Assembly (NCBI RefSeq): GCF_900112135.1
Contig: NZ_FOLC01000006.1
Location: forward strand, 62,001 to 126,000
Direction: 5' to 3'
Length of the DNA stretch: 64,000 nucleotides
DNA from: Collimonas sp. OK412
GTDB taxonomy: Bacteria; Pseudomonadota; Gammaproteobacteria; Burkholderiales; Burkholderiaceae_D
The position numbers and the translations under genes were made by a program. The number at the start of each line of letters is the position of its first letter. Positions within the stretch are counted from its first letter, which is position 1. Shown here in pieces: positions 35,796 through 44,343 of the stretch. Below the pieces are notes generated by a model that was not told the DNA's origin, searched no databases, and was given only the letters and a program-made list of their open reading frames with translations.

Positions 35796-35829
35796 CCCCG
35801 CCGGCTTAGCGCCGGCGGGGATTTTTTTT
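35796..35829 (+). terminator. Rho-independent terminator after the small-protein pair
   Basis: A 10-bp GC stem (CCCCGCCGGC / GCCGGCGGGG) with loop TTAGC is followed by eight T residues. Confidence 0.93.
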
Positions 35830-35837
35830 GCCCGCAC

Positions 35838-35867
35838 ATAAAAAAACGCCCGCAAGCCGCGGGCGTT
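35838..35867 (-). terminator. Rho-independent terminator of pckG
   Basis: A 9-bp stem (AACGCCCGC / GCGGGCGTT) with loop AAGCC, followed on the minus strand by a T-run, lies 25 bp after the pckG stop codon. Confidence 0.88.
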
Positions 35868-35891
35868 CTGTTTTGCGATGCGAGCCGGACC

Positions 35892-37751
35892 TTACTCGGC
35901 CAGCTGCTTCTCCAGCGCCAGCTTGACCTCGGCCAACTGCTTCGGCAAACGATGTTTCAGCTTGTCGAACAGTTCCGTATGCAGCGCGGTTTCCGCTTTC
36001 CAGGCAGCCTTGTCGATCGCGGTGATGCGCTCGAACTGTTCTTCGCTGAACGCCAGTCCTTCCCAGTTCAGGTCGGCGTAACGCGGCGTCACGCCGAACA
36101 GGTGCTCGACGCCGCCCTGCTTGCCGTCGAGCCGGTCCAGCATCCAGTTCAGCACGCGCATGTTGTCGCCAAAGCCAGGCCAGACGAACTTGCCGTCGGC
36201 GCCGGTGCGGAACCAGTTGACGCAGAAGATCTTCGGCAGTTCGGCAGCGCCTTGCTGCGCCAGCTTCTCGCCCAATGTCAGCCAGTGCTGGAAATAGTCG
36301 CTCATGTTGTAGCCGATGAACGGCAGCATGGCGAACGGATCGCGCCGCACCACGCCTTGCTGGCCGGCCGCGGCAGCAGTGGTTTCCGAACCCATGGTGG
36401 CTGCCATGTACACGCCTTCCACCCAGTTGCGGGCTTCGGTTACCAGCGGCACGGTGGTGGAGCGGCGGCCGCCGAAAATGAAGGCAGAGATCGGCACGCC
36501 GGCCGGATCGTCCCAGGCGGCGTCGATGACCGGATTCTGGGTTGCGGCCACGGTGAAGCGCGCATTCGGATGGGCTGCCTTGGCGCCGGTTTCCTTGGCG
36601 ATGGCCGGCGTCCAGTCCTTGCCCTGCCAGTCGATCAGGTGCTCAGGCGCCGTGCTGCTCATGCCTTCCCACCAGACATCGCCATCGTCGGTCAGGGCGA
36701 CGTTGGTGAAGATGGTGTTTTCGCGCAGCGAGGCCATGCAGTTGTAGTTGGTCTTGTTGTTGGTGCCCGGAGCGACGCCGAAATAGCCGGCTTCCGGATT
36801 GATGGCGTACAGGCGGCCGTCGGCGCCCGGCTTGATCCAGGCGATGTCGTCGCCGATGGTAGTGACTTTCCAGCCCTCGAAACCTGCAGGCGGGATCAGC
36901 ATGGCGAAATTGGTCTTGCCGCAAGCGGACGGGAAAGCCGCCGCAACATAGTGTTTCTTGCCTGCCGGCGATTCGACGCCGAGGATCAGCATGTGTTCCG
37001 CCAGCCAGCCCTGGTCGCGGCCCATGGTTGAAGCGATGCGCAGCGCAAAGCATTTCTTGCCGAGCAGCGCGTTGCCGCCGTAACCCGAACCGTAAGACCA
37101 GATTTCACGGGTTTCCGGATAGTGGACGATGTACTTGGTCGGATTGCAAGGCCAGGCCACGTCTTTCTGGCCGGCCGCCAGCGGTGCGCCGACGCTGTGC
37201 ACGCAAGGCACGAAGTCGCCGTCGCTGCCCAGCACATCGCACACGGCCTTGCCCATGCGGGTCATGATGCGCATGTTGACGGCGACGTACGGCGAATCGG
37301 ACAGTTCAACGCCGATATGGGCGATCGGCGAACCCAGCGGGCCCATCGAAAACGGCACCACATACATGGTGCGGCCTTGCATGCAGCCGTCGAACAGGCC
37401 GTGCAGCGTCTTGCGCATTTCGGCCGGATCGGTCCAGTTGTTGGTCGGGCCGGCGTCTTCTTCTTTTGCCGAGCAGATGAAAGTGCGGTCTTCGACGCGC
37501 GCCACGTCCGACGGATCGGAGCAAGCCAGGTAGCTGTTCGGGCGTTTTTCCTGGTTCAGTTTTTTCATGGTGCCGGCCGCCACCATGTCGCTGCACAGGC
37601 GATCGTATTCAGCCTGCGAGCCGTCGCACCAGTAGATGCGGTCAGGCTTGGTCAGGGCGGCGACTTCAGCTACCCAGTTGATCAGTTTCTGCTGCTTGAC
37701 GTATGCCGGGGCGTTGATTGCAGCAATGCCGCCCATAAGGGGTTGATTCAT
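35892..37751 (-). CDS. pckG: Phosphoenolpyruvate carboxykinase (GTP)
   Basis: Converts oxaloacetate + GTP to PEP, CO2 and GDP, the gluconeogenic entry from the TCA cycle. The 619 residues match the GTP-dependent family. Visible signatures are the catalytic P-loop [13 protein letters not shown] with the reactive cysteine, [11 protein letters not shown] (metal site), [16 protein letters not shown], and [13 protein letters not shown] with the substrate-binding Arg. I start at MNQPLMGG because GGAGGT lies 8 nt upstream; the longer frame adds seven codons. Single-gene unit with its own terminator. Confidence 0.97.
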   Translation of the reverse strand: MNQPLMGGIAAINAPAYVKQQKLINWVAEVAALTKPDRIYWCDGSQAEYDRLCSDMVAAGTMKKLNQEKRPNSYLACSDPSDVARVEDRTFICSAKEEDAGPTNNWTDPAEMRKTLHGLFDGCMQGRTMYVVPFSMGPLGSPIAHIGVELSDSPYVAVNMRIMTRMGKAVCDVLGSDGDFVPCVHSVGAPLAAGQKDVAWPCNPTKYIVHYPETREIWSYGSGYGGNALLGKKCFALRIASTMGRDQGWLAEHMLILGVESPAGKKHYVAAAFPSACGKTNFAMLIPPAGFEGWKVTTIGDDIAWIKPGADGRLYAINPEAGYFGVAPGTNNKTNYNCMASLRENTIFTNVALTDDGDVWWEGMSSTAPEHLIDWQGKDWTPAIAKETGAKAAHPNARFTVAATQNPVIDAAWDDPAGVPISAFIFGGRRSTTVPLVTEARNWVEGVYMAATMGSETTAAAAGQQGVVRRDPFAMLPFIGYNMSDYFQHWLTLGEKLAQQGAAELPKIFCVNWFRTGADGKFVWPGFGDNMRVLNWMLDRLDGKQGGVEHLFGVTPRYADLNWEGLAFSEEQFERITAIDKAAWKAETALHTELFDKLKHRLPKQLAEVKLALEKQLAE

Positions 37752-38181
37752 GAAAACTACCTCCAATACCAATAAAGAAATCTGCGTCTGGCCTTCCTTT
37801 GCCAGCGGCCTGCGCCTGCCTGGCGCGCCGTGTCGGTCGGCTGAATTCTGGTGCGTTTGCTGCGGGCTCTTTGTGCATCGCCGCGGGCAGCAAAAAATGA
37901 AATAATGGGCCGGGGTTTACTGTCAGCTACAAATTTACAGGCATCGTGCGGGTTTTACAGCGGCGTAGGCCGCACACCATGGTCGATACTGCTTGTCCGG
38001 TCCGGCAAACTGCATTTTTCCTGGGAAAAGTGGCCCGATTGTACACCCGATTTGTAGTGAAAATGACCAACTATTGTAGTAAGGTATTTCCCGTTTTCCG
38101 GATGCTGTTGCTTTATTACGTGACAGCGGTTTTCCTCCACTTTTTTGCACGCATTTACTTTCCGTAAAGCCAGAGACTCCT
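37752..38181. other. Intergenic region between divergent pckG and hydroxyacid dehydrogenase genes
   Basis: No supported gene lies in these 430 bp. It must contain the promoters of both flanking genes, and the pckG ribosome site is at its left edge. Local composition near 38040-38160 is AT-richer than the coding DNA. No clear operator was found by eye. Confidence 0.45.
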
Positions 38182-39174
38182 ATGAAAATTGCCATACTCG
38201 ATGATTATCAGGACAGCGTCCGCCATCTCGACAGCTTCAACATGTTGGAGGGCCACGAGGTGAAAGTGTTCAACAATTCCGCGCGCGGCGTTGGCCAGAT
38301 GGCAATTCGGCTGGCCGATTTTGAAGCGCTGGTATTGATACGCGAACGCAGCAGTTTTTCCAGGGCGCTGCTGCAAAAACTGCCGAAGCTGAAACTGATT
38401 TCGCAGACCGGCAAAGTGAGCGGCCATATCGACGTCGAAGCAGCTACCGACTGCGGCATCGCCATCGTCGAAGGCGTCGGCGATCCGACCGCGCCGGCCG
38501 AGCTGACCTGGGCCCTGGTCATGGCCGCCAGCCGCCGCATTGCGCGCTATGTCAGCAACTTGCAGCAAGGGCAATGGCAATCGGTGTCGGCGCTGCCGCA
38601 AAACGATGTCATCGGCACCGCGCTCAAGGGACGCACGTTGGGGATCTGGGGTTACGGCAAGATCGGCCGCATGGTTGCGGGATACGGCAAGGCGTTCGGC
38701 ATGCGGGTGCTGGTATGGGGACGCGATGCCAGCCTGGCCGCGGCGCAAAAAGACGGTTACGAAGCCGCAGCGTCGAAGCAGCAGTTCTTTGCCGAAGCCG
38801 ATGTGCTGTCGCTGCATCTGCGCCTTAATGACGCCACCCGCGGCATCGTCGAGGCAGCTGACCTGGCCTTGATGAAATCCAGCGCCATCTTTGTCAACAC
38901 CAGCCGCGCCGAACTGGTCGCCGACGGCGCGCTGCTGCCGGCCTTGCAGCAGGGCCGGCCTGGTTTTGCGGCGCTGGATGTATTCGAGACCGAGCCGCTG
39001 CCGCCGGATTCGCCGCTGTTGCGGATGGAGAATGTGCTGGCCACGCCGCACCTGGGTTATGTCGAGAAGGATGGTTACGAGCTGTATTTCCGTGCAGCGT
39101 TCCAGAATGTGCTGGATTTCGCCGGCGGCACGCCCAAGAATGTCTTGAATCCGGGCGCGCTGCCGCAGAAGTAA
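38182..39174 (+). CDS. D-2-hydroxyacid dehydrogenase family protein
   Basis: NAD(P)-dependent 2-hydroxyacid dehydrogenase (330 residues) of the PGDH/formate dehydrogenase-like superfamily. The Rossmann motif GIWGYGKIGRMVAGYGKAFG lies near 151-170. The catalytic triad candidates are Arg in NTSRAEL (about 237), Glu in DVFETEPLP (about 266) and His in TPHLGYVEKD (about 291). The truncated size without an ACT domain excludes SerA. Substrate could be glyoxylate, hydroxypyruvate or a larger 2-keto acid; neighbours do not decide. Confidence 0.9.
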   Translation: MKIAILDDYQDSVRHLDSFNMLEGHEVKVFNNSARGVGQMAIRLADFEALVLIRERSSFSRALLQKLPKLKLISQTGKVSGHIDVEAATDCGIAIVEGVGDPTAPAELTWALVMAASRRIARYVSNLQQGQWQSVSALPQNDVIGTALKGRTLGIWGYGKIGRMVAGYGKAFGMRVLVWGRDASLAAAQKDGYEAAASKQQFFAEADVLSLHLRLNDATRGIVEAADLALMKSSAIFVNTSRAELVADGALLPALQQGRPGFAALDVFETEPLPPDSPLLRMENVLATPHLGYVEKDGYELYFRAAFQNVLDFAGGTPKNVLNPGALPQK

Positions 39175-39178
39175 ATCG

Positions 39179-39934
39179 TCAGTCGTCGTCGCCGGCGCCG
39201 CTGGGCAGGATCAGCTTGTTCAGGCGCGCTGCCGGCGCCGCCAGCGTGGTATCGCGCCACATGCCTTGCCAGCCGGGCGGCCATGGCAGGGCTGGGCCGC
39301 TGTATTCGGGCACGTTCTTGCGCACCGGGATCACCGGCAGGCTGTCCGGCATCGGGCCTTCGCTCCAGCCCAGGCTGAAGGCGTAATCCGGCAGCAAGGC
39401 GTCGCATACCTTGGCAAACCATGCGCTGTGGTCTTCATCGCGTCCCAGGGCTTGCGCCAGGCCGTGCGGGTCGAACTGCGCCAGCGCCCTGGCCAGCTCC
39501 GGGATCGATGCTCCCGGCTTGTCGCCCCAGCCCAGGATAGGATTGAAATTGTAGTCGGCGCCGGAACCGTACCAGCCTTCGCGCCGCGCCCTCTCCATCC
39601 AGCTGCGCCGGCCGCAGAACAGGTGCCAGCGCCAGTGCAGGCCGGACGGCTTGGGCCAGCTGTACAGGTACAGCCGCTGGTAACCGGCGCGATGCAGCTC
39701 GCGCACCAGCGCCATCAGGCGCGCGTGCGGCATGCGGTCCGGCGGCGCGTGGCGGAACAGGATCGGCTCGCCATCGGCGTGCTGGACCTCGTCGGTAGAC
39801 AGATTCAGGTCCAGCGTCCGCTTCTCGCTGCCGAAACGCGCAGCGATCCAGCCGGTCAGCAGGTTGACGGAGGTGATCACGCCATAACCGCGGAAGCGGT
39901 GGAAAATAACGGTGCCGGGTGCGATGGGTTTCAT
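39179..39934 (-). CDS. Hypothetical protein (251 aa)
   Basis: No family was recognised. The product begins MKPIAPGTVIFHRFRGYGVITSVNLLTGW, a CarD/SH3-like beta start often seen in chromatin or RNA-polymerase-associated modules (core RGYGVITSVN). A tryptophan- and arginine-rich middle follows (SWPKPSGLHWRWHLFCGRRSW, core GLHWRWHLFCGRR; then GWYGSGADYNFNP). The tail is Pro-rich and acidic. Soluble, with no signal peptide. Convergent with the dehydrogenase gene, 4 bp from its stop. Confidence 0.7.
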   Translation of the reverse strand: MKPIAPGTVIFHRFRGYGVITSVNLLTGWIAARFGSEKRTLDLNLSTDEVQHADGEPILFRHAPPDRMPHARLMALVRELHRAGYQRLYLYSWPKPSGLHWRWHLFCGRRSWMERARREGWYGSGADYNFNPILGWGDKPGASIPELARALAQFDPHGLAQALGRDEDHSAWFAKVCDALLPDYAFSLGWSEGPMPDSLPVIPVRKNVPEYSGPALPWPPGWQGMWRDTTLAAPAARLNKLILPSGAGDDD

Positions 39935-40088
39935 GAGTCGGGATTCTTGTCAAAGAGGTGCGCGCTGAAATCAAATGTTACCAGTGTAGTCGCTGCGCGC
40001 CGTTTTCATAGGGTAGGCAAAAGACGCAGCAGCTATCTGCCGGGCTTAGTATAATCAGGCAACCCACCAGGCAGAAAGGACTAGCCAT

Positions 40089-40703
40089 ATGCAGCAACGT
40101 CCATCAGTTACAGGCGAGCGAACAAGCGACCAGCCCATCACGGCAGCCCCTGGCCGCGAGGTGTTTTCCGCCAGCAGGCGCAATCTCATGCTGCTGGCCG
40201 GCGTCAGTTTCGCGATGATGAGCATTCCTCGCTGGCTGCAGCAAGCCTCAGCCCAGACCGTCACCCCCGCCGCACCTCCCCCCAGCAGCCAGCAACAGGC
40301 AAATTTCATGGCATTGTCGGCCTTGCTGACCGGGGCGCCGAAACTCAATCCGCGCATAGGCGCAAGACTGTACAGCGCGCTCGGCAAGCAAGCGATCGAG
40401 TTTGAAAAGCAGGCCGCAGCGTTGTGGCAGTACAGCCTCGATCACAAAATCAAGGACGTCGATAACCTGGCGGCCGCGGTCGGCAGCGACAGCGCGCTGT
40501 CGCTGGTGCTGCACCGTATCGTCAGCGGCTGGTACCTGGGCGTGGTCGGCGACGGCGGCGTCACCGGCAACGCCAAGGTGATCGCCTTCGAGCAGGCGCT
40601 GATGTTCGACCAGGTGCGCGATGCGGTAGTCGTGCCGACTTATTGCCGTGCCGCTCCCGGTTATTGGGTTACCCAGCCGGCAGTGTTGAAAGCGAGGGCT
40701 TGA
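40089..40703 (+). CDS. Tat-exported small subunit of an FAD-dependent sugar/polyol dehydrogenase
   Basis: A 204-residue protein of the sorbitol-dehydrogenase small-subunit / gluconate dehydrogenase subunit 3 type. It carries the large FAD subunit out of the cell. A twin-arginine motif S29-R-R-N-L-M34 precedes a hydrophobic segment (LLAGVSFAMMSIP), with a likely cleavage at ASAQ near residue 56. The C-terminal GWYLGVVGDGG and YEQALMFDQVRDAV-like EQALMFDQVRDAVVVPTYC motifs fit the family. First gene of a three-gene operon; GAAAGGA lies upstream. The next gene starts 2 nt after its stop. Confidence 0.85.
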   Translation: MQQRPSVTGERTSDQPITAAPGREVFSASRRNLMLLAGVSFAMMSIPRWLQQASAQTVTPAAPPPSSQQQANFMALSALLTGAPKLNPRIGARLYSALGKQAIEFEKQAAALWQYSLDHKIKDVDNLAAAVGSDSALSLVLHRIVSGWYLGVVGDGGVTGNAKVIAFEQALMFDQVRDAVVVPTYCRAAPGYWVTQPAVLKARA

Positions 40704-40705
40704 CC

Positions 40706-42307
40706 ATGGCTGATAACCTGTCCGCAGATGTCGTAATTGTCGGTTCCGGCGTCGCCGGCGCCCTGGTGGCGCATCAACTGGCTTTGTCCGGCGCTTCGGT
40801 GCTGGTGCTGGAAGCCGGGCCGCGGCTGGAACGCTGGCGCATCGTCGAGAATTACCGGAATACGCCGAGCAAGGACGATTTCATGGTGCCCTACCCGTCC
40901 ACCAAATATGCGCCGCATCCCGAATACACGCCGGAAAACAATTACCTGATACTCAAGGGCACGCATAAATACAATTCGCAATACATCCGCGCGGTAGGCG
41001 GCACTACCTGGCACTGGGCCGCCGCGGCCTGGCGTTTCCTGCCCAACGATTTCAAGATGAAAACGCTGTACGGCGTCGGCCGCGACTGGCCAATCAGCTA
41101 CGACGAGCTGGAACCCTACTATTACCGCGCTGAAGTCGAGCTGGGCGTGTCCGGCCCCAACGACGGCACCGACCTCGGTTCGCCGCGCAAGCAGCCGTAT
41201 CCGATGGACCACTTGCCGCTGTCCTGGAACGACCAGCGCTTCAGCGCCGTGGTCAACGGCGCCGGCCATAAGGTGGTGTCGGAACCGGTGGCGCGCAACA
41301 GCCGCGCCTACGATGAACGGCCAAACTGCTGCGGCAACAACAACTGCATGCCGATCTGCCCTATCGCCGCCATGTATAGCGGCATCATCCATGTCGAGAA
41401 AGCGGAAAGAGCCGGCGCCAAGGTGCTGGCCGACGCCGTGGTGTATCGCATCGAGGTGGACGCCAAGGAGCGCATCAGCGCCGTGCATTACAAGGATCCG
41501 GAAGGCGTCACGCATCGGGTCACCGGCAAATATTTCGTGCTGGCCGCGAACGGCATCGAGATTCCGAAACTGATGCTGATGTCGACCGACGACAAGCACG
41601 GCAAGGGCGTAGGCAACAGCTCGGACCAGGTCGGCCGCAACCTGATGGACCATCCCGGCACCGGCGTCACTTTCCTTGCCAATGAAGATCTGTGGCCAGG
41701 GCGCGGCCCGATAGAAATGACTTCCATCGTCGACATGCGCGACGGCGCTTTCCGCGCCGAATACGCAGCCAAGAAGCTGCACCTGAATAACATGGCGCAA
41801 ACCAACCACGCTGCGCAGACCGCCTTGAAAGACGGCCTGGTCGGCGTCAAGCTGAACCAGGAAATCCGCCGCCGCGCGGCGCGCACCGTGAATATCAACA
41901 GCTTCCACGACATCCTGCCGGATCCGGAAAACCGCATCCGGCCGAGCACGGAAAAACGCGATGCGCTAGGTATCCCGCAGCCCGAGATCACGTATTCGAT
42001 CAACGACTACGTGCAGAAGAGTGCAGTGCTGACGCACCAGGCCTATGCCAGCATCGCTGCCATGTTCGGCGGCACCGAAATCAAATTCGACGACGATTTC
42101 GCGCCGAACAACCACATCATGGGCGCCACCATCATGGGCGGCGATCCGCGCGATTCGGTGGTCGACGCCCATTGCCGTTCGCACGACCACGAAAACCTGT
42201 TCATCGCCAGCGGTTCGGTGATGCCGGTGGCAGGCACGGTGAATTGCACCTTGACCATCGCGGCGCTGTCCTTGCGCATCGCTGACACCTTGAGGACAGT
42301 GCTATGA
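40706..42307 (+). CDS. GMC family dehydrogenase, catalytic subunit
   Basis: FAD catalytic subunit (533 residues) of a membrane-bound sugar, sugar-acid or polyol dehydrogenase. The FAD motif is VVIVGSGVAGALVAHQLA at about 10-27. Also present are AVGGTTWHWAAAAWRF, a cysteine-rich stretch PNCCGNNNCMPICPIAAMYSG (core CCGNNNCMPICPIA, about residue 210) that resembles the 3Fe-4S-type motif of GADH/FAD-GDH catalytic subunits, and HIMGATIMGGDPRDSVVD and SGSVMPVAGTVNCTLTIAAL at the end. It lacks its own signal, consistent with co-export by the Tat small subunit. It overlaps the cytochrome gene by 4 bp. Glucose, gluconate or sorbitol are candidate substrates. Confidence 0.9.
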   Translation: MADNLSADVVIVGSGVAGALVAHQLALSGASVLVLEAGPRLERWRIVENYRNTPSKDDFMVPYPSTKYAPHPEYTPENNYLILKGTHKYNSQYIRAVGGTTWHWAAAAWRFLPNDFKMKTLYGVGRDWPISYDELEPYYYRAEVELGVSGPNDGTDLGSPRKQPYPMDHLPLSWNDQRFSAVVNGAGHKVVSEPVARNSRAYDERPNCCGNNNCMPICPIAAMYSGIIHVEKAERAGAKVLADAVVYRIEVDAKERISAVHYKDPEGVTHRVTGKYFVLAANGIEIPKLMLMSTDDKHGKGVGNSSDQVGRNLMDHPGTGVTFLANEDLWPGRGPIEMTSIVDMRDGAFRAEYAAKKLHLNNMAQTNHAAQTALKDGLVGVKLNQEIRRRAARTVNINSFHDILPDPENRIRPSTEKRDALGIPQPEITYSINDYVQKSAVLTHQAYASIAAMFGGTEIKFDDDFAPNNHIMGATIMGGDPRDSVVDAHCRSHDHENLFIASGSVMPVAGTVNCTLTIAALSLRIADTLRTVL

Positions 42308-43779
42308 CGGCCCGCGCTCAACTCGTTTGCCGGTTTTCCCGCTGGATGGGCGGCATGGCGCTGGCCGCCGGGCTGGCGCACGGCGCCGCGTTTGCCGCCG
42401 CTGCCGCTACCGTGGCTGCAGCTCCTGCTGCTGTCGCACCGGCTAATGCTGACCAGATCACGCGCGGCGCCTACCTGGCCAAGGCGGCCGACTGCATCGC
42501 TTGCCACACGGTCGATCCGGCCAAGCCGTTCGCCGGCGGCTATCCGCTGGCCACGCCGTTCGGCACCATCTATGGTCCCAACATCACGCCGGACAAGGAA
42601 ACCGGGATCGGCAGCTGGAGCGATGAAGATTTCATCGGCGCGCTGCACAACGGCATCGACGACGAAGGCAAGCATCTGTATCCGGCTTTCCCCTACACCT
42701 CCTTCACCAAACTGTCGCGCGACGACGTGCTGGCGATCAAGGCTTACCTGTTCAGCCTGCCGCCTATCCAGCAAAAAAACCTGGAAAACAAATTGCCGTT
42801 CCCGCTCAACCAGCGCTGGATCCTGGCCGGCTGGAACCTGTTCAATTTCAAGCCGGGCGAATGGAAGGACGATGGCGGCAAGAGCCCCGAATGGAATCGC
42901 GGCGCTTACCTGGTGGAAGGCTTGGCCCATTGCCAGGAATGCCACACGCCGCGTAACCTGACCATGGGCGTCGACCTCAAGCGTTCCTTCGGCGGCGCCC
43001 AGCTGGGCGGCTGGACAGCCTACAACATCACGCCCGATCCGGTCAGCGGCATCGGCGGCTGGAAGGACGAAGAAATTGTCCAGTACCTGAAAACCGGCCT
43101 GGTGCCGGGCAAGGCGTCCGCTGCCGGCGGCATGGCGGAAGCGATCGAGCATAGCTTGCAATACCTGAACGATGCCGACCTGAAGGCGATCGTCACCTAT
43201 GTGCGCAGCGTCCCGGCCATCAACGACGCCGCAGACAAGAAGCCGCGCTACGCCTGGGGCCAGGCCGCTGACGACGATGCCGAATTGCGCGGCGTGGCGG
43301 CAGTGTCGGTCAGCAGCAACGCTTCCAGCGGCGCTGAACTGTTCAGCGGCAACTGCGCCAGCTGCCACTCGGCCAGCGGCAGCGGCGTGGTCGGCGGTTA
43401 TTACCCGTCCCTGTTCAGCAACAGCGTGGTGGGCGCGCGCGATCCCGGCAACCTGCTGATGGTGATTCTCAATGGCGTACAGCGCCGCGGCAAGGATGAG
43501 CAGACTTTCATGCCCGGGTTTGCCAATTACCTCAACGATAGCCAGATCGCCATGCTGGCCAACTATGTGGTGAAACAATACGGCCACGCCGATACGCCGC
43601 CGATCACGCCCGAGCAGGTCAAGGTCCAGCGCCAGGGCGGACCGGTTTCGCCGATGCTGGCTTCGCTGCCATGGGGACTAGGCGCGGCAGGCCTGATCGT
43701 GTTATTTATACTGTTTTCACTCATCATGCGTCGCGGCCGCAAGCCTGGTCCAGCCAAGGACGGCGCGGCTTCATCATAG
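42304..43779 (+). CDS. Tri-haem membrane cytochrome c subunit of the GMC dehydrogenase
   Basis: Electron-transfer subunit (491 residues) passing electrons from the FAD subunit to ubiquinone. Three CXXCH haem sites are at C64-H68 (CIACH), C210-H214 (CQECH) and C351-H355 (CASCH), the spacing of the alcohol/gluconate dehydrogenase cytochromes. There is an N-terminal signal-like segment (about 14-35) and a C-terminal membrane anchor (LGAAGLIVLFILFSLIM). It is translationally coupled (ATGA) to the catalytic subunit and completes the small / large / cytochrome trio. Confidence 0.93.
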   Translation: MTARAQLVCRFSRWMGGMALAAGLAHGAAFAAAAATVAAAPAAVAPANADQITRGAYLAKAADCIACHTVDPAKPFAGGYPLATPFGTIYGPNITPDKETGIGSWSDEDFIGALHNGIDDEGKHLYPAFPYTSFTKLSRDDVLAIKAYLFSLPPIQQKNLENKLPFPLNQRWILAGWNLFNFKPGEWKDDGGKSPEWNRGAYLVEGLAHCQECHTPRNLTMGVDLKRSFGGAQLGGWTAYNITPDPVSGIGGWKDEEIVQYLKTGLVPGKASAAGGMAEAIEHSLQYLNDADLKAIVTYVRSVPAINDAADKKPRYAWGQAADDDAELRGVAAVSVSSNASSGAELFSGNCASCHSASGSGVVGGYYPSLFSNSVVGARDPGNLLMVILNGVQRRGKDEQTFMPGFANYLNDSQIAMLANYVVKQYGHADTPPITPEQVKVQRQGGPVSPMLASLPWGLGAAGLIVLFILFSLIMRRGRKPGPAKDGAASS

Positions 43780-43791
43780 GAACATTTACTC

Positions 43792-44277
43792 ATGGCTCTA
43801 CGCATCATCGCCACCGGCGGCACTTTCGATAAACATTACGATGAGATCGCCGGCAAGCTGACTTTCGCCGCCAGCCACCTGCCGCAGGTGATCCAGCGCG
43901 CGCGCATCACCACCGAGATCGCGCTGGAAGAACTGCCGCTGCTGGATTCGCTCGACATGCAAGACATCGACCGCCGGCGCGTGCTGGCTTCCTGCACGCA
44001 TGCGGCGGAACAGGCGATAGTGATCATCCACGGCACCGACACCATGCGCGAGACCGCCGCGGTGCTGGGTGCGGCAGCGCTGGAGAAGACGATCGTAGTC
44101 ACCGGCGCGATGATCCCCTACGCGATAGCCAATTCCGACGCCTTGTTCAATTTCGGTTTTGCCTGCGGTGTCGCGCAAGCCTTGCCGCACGGCGTGTACG
44201 TGGCGATGAACGGCAAGATTTTTGCGTGGGACAAAGTAGAAAAGAACCGCGCCGCCGGCGTGTTCGAGCCTTTGTAA
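43792..44277 (+). CDS. Short asparaginase-like protein (N-terminal domain only)
   Basis: A 161-residue protein matching only the N-terminal domain of type I/II L-asparaginases. The first active-site threonine motif ATGGTFDKHYD is at about 7-17 and the second HGTDTMRETA lies near 82-91. VVTGAMIPY follows, but the C-terminal domain of about 160 residues is missing. The ORF ends cleanly before a terminator, so it looks like a distinct short family rather than a broken gene. Whether it hydrolyses asparagine is uncertain. It sits 12 bp after the cytochrome gene and may be co-transcribed with the dehydrogenase trio. Confidence 0.85.
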   Translation: MALRIIATGGTFDKHYDEIAGKLTFAASHLPQVIQRARITTEIALEELPLLDSLDMQDIDRRRVLASCTHAAEQAIVIIHGTDTMRETAAVLGAAALEKTIVVTGAMIPYAIANSDALFNFGFACGVAQALPHGVYVAMNGKIFAWDKVEKNRAAGVFEPL

Positions 44278-44298
44278 TACCTTTTCTCCAGGCGAAAA

Positions 44299-44327
44299 AA
44301 AACGGGGCAGAAAATCTGCCCCGTTTT
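44299..44327. terminator. Bidirectional rho-independent terminator
   Basis: A 13-bp stem (AAAACGGGGCAGA / TCTGCCCCGTTTT) with a 3-nt loop lies between the convergent asparaginase-like and M3 peptidase genes. Confidence 0.93.
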
Positions 44328-44343
44328 CACATCCAGTCTGCAA

